A DNA stretch of 64,000 bases, from contig JACRLB010000015.1 of assembly GCA_016235445.1 (NCBI GenBank), positions 310,001 through 374,000 of the forward strand, in the 5' to 3' direction. The translations under genes and the position numbers were made by a program. The notes below the pieces were generated by a model. That model saw nothing but the letters and a program-made list of their open reading frames with translations, did not search any database and had not been told where the DNA came from. Positions 60,160 to 64,000 of this stretch are shown here, piece after piece; the first letter of the stretch is position 1, and each line of letters opens with the position of its first letter. Origin of the DNA: Chloroflexota bacterium. Its GTDB lineage: Bacteria; Chloroflexota; Anaerolineae; Anaerolineales; Villigracilaceae.

Positions 60160-61559
60160 TTGCCGCTCCTGCTGGCGTTATCGGCGCTGTGCTCTAACAG
60201 CCATTTCCAGATTTCGTCCAGTTTCCTTAATTCCGCTTCCATGTCACTGCTGGCGTTGCTCTCTTTAAGGATGAATTCCTTGAGCGGCTGGATGAGCAGT
60301 TGCAGGGTCTTGAATGGGTTTTGCTGGGGCATGGTCACCTTGCCGCCAAATTTTTCGGATGCGAGCCGCGCAAACCTTTTGCTGGCTTCATCGCGTGAGG
60401 CGGTCTCGATGAGCGACTCTTTTTCCTTGAGGAAATTTTCCTCCTTTTTGGCGGCGTTCATCCACTCTGCGCTCCATTGTTGAATCATCTGCTCTTCAAC
60501 AGACGGCTCGAACATCATGTTGTGGATGCGCACTTCCATGATCTCCAGCCCGCGCGAATCCAACTGCCTGTGCTCGAGGCTTTCGACCCATTCGCCAGTT
60601 GGAGAGCCGGTATCGTCCAACGCAACCACATGGCTTTCCTTCATGCGTTTATTGATCATTTCTTCGATGGTTTGCAGGCCGCTCACTTCCGCGCTGGTGA
60701 AGAGGTCTTCAAGTTTGAACTTTCGCACATATTCGCGCCAGAGATTCACAACCAGGTGCGCAGGCAGTTTGTTCCAATCCATGCGGGCTTTGCTGTTGTC
60801 TGCTGTGTTGAGACGCACCACCTCCCGCGTAATCGCATTGCGGACGGAGAGCGCATCAAACCCGTAATGTGAAATGACTCCGCTTTCTGAGGCAGTTTTT
60901 TCCCTGGGGCGTTTGACGCTGAACTTAATGCTGATGGTGGGAAAGACTTCAAAACCGTCGCGGGTCAACCCGGCGGTTTGCTGGCGGCGGCCATACGATT
61001 CATTGTAGTTTTTTGGCGAACCAATCGGCACGGGATTTAGAAAAGGCTGGTCGCTCGCCAGCGGACCGATGAACTGCCACTGCGCCCGCAGATCGACACT
61101 CCCTGCAATATATTCGTTCGCTCTTGTGAATTTGATGCCCGGGCCAACCGTGTCTCGAATTTCGGTATCCGTCCGCAAGACGAGCGCGCTGGCGGTATCC
61201 AGCACGATCACGCCCGCCCCGCGTTTGCCCGCCTCACCCTCATGCTCGATCACACGTCCGTTCTTGACGAAGAGCGTCGGCCCGCGGCTCCCGGAATCGA
61301 ATATCTTCACCCTCGCATGGATTTCCCGCCTGTCCTTTGGGTTTTGAATGGGGAGCACGAATTGGGAAAAGAAATAGATGAGGCGGTCGAGCAAATAGGA
61401 AGCGACGGCAAGGTCGATGAGAAACACAAGTCCACTGGCGAAATAATTAAATTGAATCCCCAACCCCAGCAGAACGCCATGCCAGACGACGGTAGTCGTA
61501 AGAATGACGCCGACAGGCATTTGCAAAAACGACCCGATTCCGCTAAAGATTTTTTTCAT
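60156..61559 (-). CDS. SPFH/band-7-like membrane protein 2
   Basis: A 467-residue protein beginning MKKIFSGIGSFLQM, chosen because it gives an immediate membrane region (two spans, about 14-70); the longer frame upstream runs through spacer repeats. After the spans comes LPIQNPKDRREIHARVKIFD and an SPFH domain (RGAGVIVLDTASALVLRTDT, then GPGIKFTRANEYIAGSVDLR), followed by a helical C-terminus. It is related to the partial protein at 63406-64000 over the same segment. First gene of the minus-strand operon. Confidence 0.75.
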   Translation of the reverse strand: MKKIFSGIGSFLQMPVGVILTTTVVWHGVLLGLGIQFNYFASGLVFLIDLAVASYLLDRLIYFFSQFVLPIQNPKDRREIHARVKIFDSGSRGPTLFVKNGRVIEHEGEAGKRGAGVIVLDTASALVLRTDTEIRDTVGPGIKFTRANEYIAGSVDLRAQWQFIGPLASDQPFLNPVPIGSPKNYNESYGRRQQTAGLTRDGFEVFPTISIKFSVKRPREKTASESGVISHYGFDALSVRNAITREVVRLNTADNSKARMDWNKLPAHLVVNLWREYVRKFKLEDLFTSAEVSGLQTIEEMINKRMKESHVVALDDTGSPTGEWVESLEHRQLDSRGLEIMEVRIHNMMFEPSVEEQMIQQWSAEWMNAAKKEENFLKEKESLIETASRDEASKRFARLASEKFGGKVTMPQQNPFKTLQLLIQPLKEFILKESNASSDMEAELRKLDEIWKWLLEHSADNASRSGK

Positions 61560-62003
61560 CTCGTGTGATTCTAAAGCAGAATCGGGGGATTCGCAAAGCG
61601 GGTTGTTGTAGTCCAATACCGTGTGCAGGCAAAGGGTGTCAGCATTCCCCTTTTCCCTCACCCCAAGTATGAAGACTTTTCGCCGTGTCGACTCCCCCCT
61701 CTCCCTGAGGGACGTGTGCCCGTAAGGGTAGAGGGCAGGGTGAGGGGTTTTCACAGCCCAGCGAACAATCTATACTGAACACGGGAACAAATTGCGCTTT
61801 TGTCGAATGAAATTCTTAACGCCAAGTCGCAAAGGCGCGAAGGAAAAGCCCTTGAATCTTTGCGACTTTGTGACTTTGCGTTAAAAAGGAAAACCGCAAT
61901 TCATGGCCGCACCTCCCCTGACATCTTTTGCTTGCACGTCCATTACCTTATGAAGGCTTATCGCGAAATATTTTAATGGGTATTAAATTATGATTAAAAT
62001 CGC
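61560..62003. other. Divergent spacer between the SPFH and KAP genes
   Basis: About 61675-61755 holds CTCCCTGAGGGACGTGTGCC-type low-grade palindromes. 61814-61904 is repeat family E. Apart from the promoter at 62004, no other signal is clear and no gene is seen. Confidence 0.5.
61814..61904. repeat. Palindromic repeat family E, copy 2
   Basis: TTAACGCCAAGTCGCAAAGG...CTTTGCGTTAA (61816-61884) and then AAAAGGAAAACCGCAATTC. The inner GCGCGAAGGAAAAGCCCTT is the reverse of that in copy 1, while the outer ends keep the same orientation, so the core has flipped. Confidence 0.72.
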
Positions 62004-62033
62004 TTGACAGTGAGGATTACAGGAGTATATACT
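62004..62033 (+). promoter_or_regulatory. Sigma-70 promoter for the KAP gene
   Basis: TTGACA (62004-62009), 18-bp spacer, TATACT (62028-62033), about 54 bp before the start codon. Confidence 0.7.
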
Positions 62034-62086
62034 AATTGCAATGGTGTTGTAATGCTGGGATGAAGTTCAGATTTTGGAGGGTGCAG

Positions 62087-63409
62087 ATGCCCAATCAAAA
62101 AGAAATTACATACAGAAATAATATCCATGAGCCCATTAAAGTTGGCAAGGATGATATCGAGAAAAGAGATATCCTCGAAAGACGCCATCTGGCAGGCAGG
62201 ATTTTGAATCGTTTGGAAGAAGAGGATTGCCCCAGCGTATTGGGTATTTATGGAGGGTGGGGGACGGGGAAGACAAGCCTTGTTAATTTACTGGTCAATT
62301 ATAACAACCGTCGCGAAAAAAGCACCCTTTATATTGTGAAAATTGATGCTTGGAAATATGAATCCGGGGAAAGCTTATTAATTCCAATAGTGGTAGAACT
62401 TAAAAATCTTGTGGGGAACCTAGGAGTAAAGGTAAATTGGAAATCCATCACTCGTCGTGTTTTTGCCGGTGCTGCGCTTACCGTGGCAGATGAATTATTG
62501 AAGAAAACTTTCCTCGATAGAAAAAGACTAATAGATAATATCGAAGAGGCCACAGAAAAGGATAAGGCAAATGCACACGAAGCTGTAATGAAGGAATGGG
62601 TGGCTGATGCAAAAGAAATTGAGGAAACCGAAGAGGGGTTTCGTCAAATCGTGGGTTTGGCTGCCAAACAATTGAATAAGGATAAGATCGTGCTCTGCAT
62701 TGACAATCTTGACCGCTGCTCCCCGGATAATGTTGTTCGTCTATTGGAGTCGGTAAAACTCTTCTTTAATGACTCTCAGAATTGCGCCTGGCTTTTTGCC
62801 ATAGATTCGGATGTGATTGCCAGTTATATCAGTCGAAAATATGATGGTACAAGCATTGATGGATACAGCTATTTGGATAAGATCATTCCTGAGCAGTATC
62901 ACCTATCATTATCACCTACGTCAGACGAAAGAATAATTGCTTCGCTGCTTCGATATGCATCCGGTGGAGACGCACAACATCAGATCAATATTTCTAAAAT
63001 ACCACAAATTCCAAAGATATTGGTTCCAAGGAGATTGATAAAAAGCGCAAAAAAATTTTCGGATTACTACAAAAACGGCCAGGCTTCTCAAGGAGTATCC
63101 CCAGAAATGGTCATGGCGCTTTCAATGCTTTACCATTCGTGGCCTGATTTTTATCAACGGCTTTCCTCGGCTTCGAAGGAACATATTAAGGGTATCCTTG
63201 AAAATTTTTTCCAAAGAGACCCCAAAAAACCTGTCGAAGCCAGAGCTAAGAACGTAAATATCCCCTTGGACGAAAAGTTTTTACAAGACAGGGAACTTGT
63301 ATATTTCCTACAGACCGTGTTTGCTGGGTATAACTCGAATTCATCTGAAAGATATGTTATTGATATTGTGAATGGCTTAAAAGGACTTCGAGAAGGCGGG
63401 TTGCCATGA
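62087..63409 (+). CDS. KAP-family P-loop NTPase
   Basis: A 440-residue NTPase of the KAP family. Walker A is GGWGTGKTS (56-64), followed by KIDAWKYESGESLL; Walker B is IVLCIDNLDRCSPDNVVRLL and LFAIDSDVIASYIS follows. KAP proteins are membrane-associated, patchily distributed ATPases, several of them in defence or signalling. A weak hydrophobic stretch is near 122-140. ATG 62087 has GGAGG six bases upstream (62076-62080). Its base use is visibly more AT-rich than the genes before it, which suggests horizontal transfer. The stop overlaps the start of the next gene. Confidence 0.88.
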   Translation: MPNQKEITYRNNIHEPIKVGKDDIEKRDILERRHLAGRILNRLEEEDCPSVLGIYGGWGTGKTSLVNLLVNYNNRREKSTLYIVKIDAWKYESGESLLIPIVVELKNLVGNLGVKVNWKSITRRVFAGAALTVADELLKKTFLDRKRLIDNIEEATEKDKANAHEAVMKEWVADAKEIEETEEGFRQIVGLAAKQLNKDKIVLCIDNLDRCSPDNVVRLLESVKLFFNDSQNCAWLFAIDSDVIASYISRKYDGTSIDGYSYLDKIIPEQYHLSLSPTSDERIIASLLRYASGGDAQHQINISKIPQIPKILVPRRLIKSAKKFSDYYKNGQASQGVSPEMVMALSMLYHSWPDFYQRLSSASKEHIKGILENFFQRDPKKPVEARAKNVNIPLDEKFLQDRELVYFLQTVFAGYNSNSSERYVIDIVNGLKGLREGGLP

Positions 63410-64000
63410 AAACGGTGCGAAGCGTCAAGCCATTGTCTTATAAAATTTTCTGGGGAATGGGATTGCTGGTCTTGGCGTTATTGTTGTGGAAAACAATTGG
63501 GTCTGGCTTATTTAGCGCTTATGTCCTTGCAAAGGGGCTTGGCGAATATGGATGGGCGATATTAAATCAAGAAAATCTTGCGGTGTTGATCTCGCAAGAC
63601 GCTTTCGGCATTTTTTTCTTTTCGTGGAAGGCGATATTTTCCCTGTTTTTTCTTGCCGCACTCATAATTTTTACACAAAACATATCCGTATATATTATTG
63701 CGCAGTTTGTGTTGCCTGTGAGACAGTATGAAGATCGACGAAAAGCCTGGGATAGTTTCTCGTCGTTTATTAATGGAGAAAATGTAGTCGCCATTTTTGT
63801 GAAAGAGGGGAATATCATAGAAAGCCATGCTGAATCTGAAAACGCAGGCGGTGGAGTGATTCTTGTTGATTTGAGTAGCGCAGTGACTTTATCTCAACAG
63901 GATGATACCGATTCGTGGAATATCGCTGATGGAACTGTAGAAGATGGAGTAAATGAAAATTACCATCCTACGGTAAAACAAGGAATGCAAAAAAAACACG
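63406..64000 (+). CDS. SPFH-like membrane protein 3 (partial, C-terminus cut)
   Basis: An open frame from ATG 63406 (overlapping the KAP stop) to the right edge, 198 residues visible. Two hydrophobic spans (about 16-45 and 72-103) are followed by FVLPVRQYEDRRKAWD and AGGGVILVDLSSAVTL, which align with LPIQNPKDRREIHARVK and GAGVIVLDTASALVL of the SPFH-like protein at 60156-61559. So it is a third member of that group, translationally coupled to the KAP NTPase. Confidence 0.75.
   Translation, partial: MKTVRSVKPLSYKIFWGMGLLVLALLLWKTIGSGLFSAYVLAKGLGEYGWAILNQENLAVLISQDAFGIFFFSWKAIFSLFFLAALIIFTQNISVYIIAQFVLPVRQYEDRRKAWDSFSSFINGENVVAIFVKEGNIIESHAESENAGGGVILVDLSSAVTLSQQDDTDSWNIADGTVEDGVNENYHPTVKQGMQKKH

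Overview
The window reads as a chromosomal segment of a Chloroflexota bacterium, most likely an Anaerolineae-type genome. This is inferred from ECF sigma/DUF5667-type pairs with Asn/Gly/Glu/Thr-rich low-complexity tails, a Form I RuBisCO cluster, an anaerobe-type purine cluster and many small palindromic repeats. There is no rRNA or marker gene to prove the placement. I saw no rRNA, tRNA or CRISPR array.

Layout. 1-9.7 kb is mostly housekeeping: a membrane-anchored beta-helix protein cut by the left edge, thiolase, truncated haemoglobin, AlkD glycosylase, HIT hydrolase, xseA-xseB, a DUF212 protein, MurJ and a secreted phospholipase-D-like lipoprotein. 9.8-17.7 kb holds a lipoprotein and an ECF sigma/anti-sigma pair with repetitive tails, a GT-C-like membrane protein, a HerA-like ATPase and an NnrU/ICMT-like membrane protein. 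18.6-21.4 kb is one gene for a secreted cytochrome with about 38 CXXCH motifs.

22.3-43.8 kb is a long same-strand purine region: 8-oxoguanine deaminase, an AhpD-like protein whose second redox Cys is an in-frame TGA followed by a SECIS-like hairpin (a probable selenoprotein), adenine deaminase, a GntR/UTRA regulator, YgeY, YgeW, carbamate kinase, a BMP-type nucleoside ABC importer, and a xanthine-dehydrogenase-type hydroxylase in two genes. Together they suggest purine import, deamination, oxidation and recovery of carbamoyl phosphate as ATP. Two promoters in the region carry TTGT-ACAA palindromes that may be the GntR sites. Accessory genes are embedded: a four-helix-bundle gene, a Fic gene and a DUF433/PIN-like toxin-antitoxin pair flanked by a perfect 78-bp duplication of the xdh 3' end.

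44-48.7 kb has an Lrp regulator, an internally deleted CMD-family protein, panB, an unrecognised conserved protein and a NarL-type two-component pair. 49.4-57.5 kb is a Calvin-cycle cluster: fba, glpX, rbcL, rbcS, prk, a TrxR-like ferredoxin-NADP reductase, a second glpX with altered catalytic positions, and rpe. 57.6-64 kb has psuG behind two overlapping SPFH/band-7-like genes, and divergently a KAP-type P-loop NTPase followed by a third SPFH-like gene cut by the right edge; this may be a membrane-associated system not yet described.

Five families of short non-autonomous inverted-repeat elements (called A-E here) occur in islands at 3.0, 17.7-18.1, 21.5-21.8, 48.7-49.4, 54.6 and 61.8 kb. Families A and C show clean target-site duplications.
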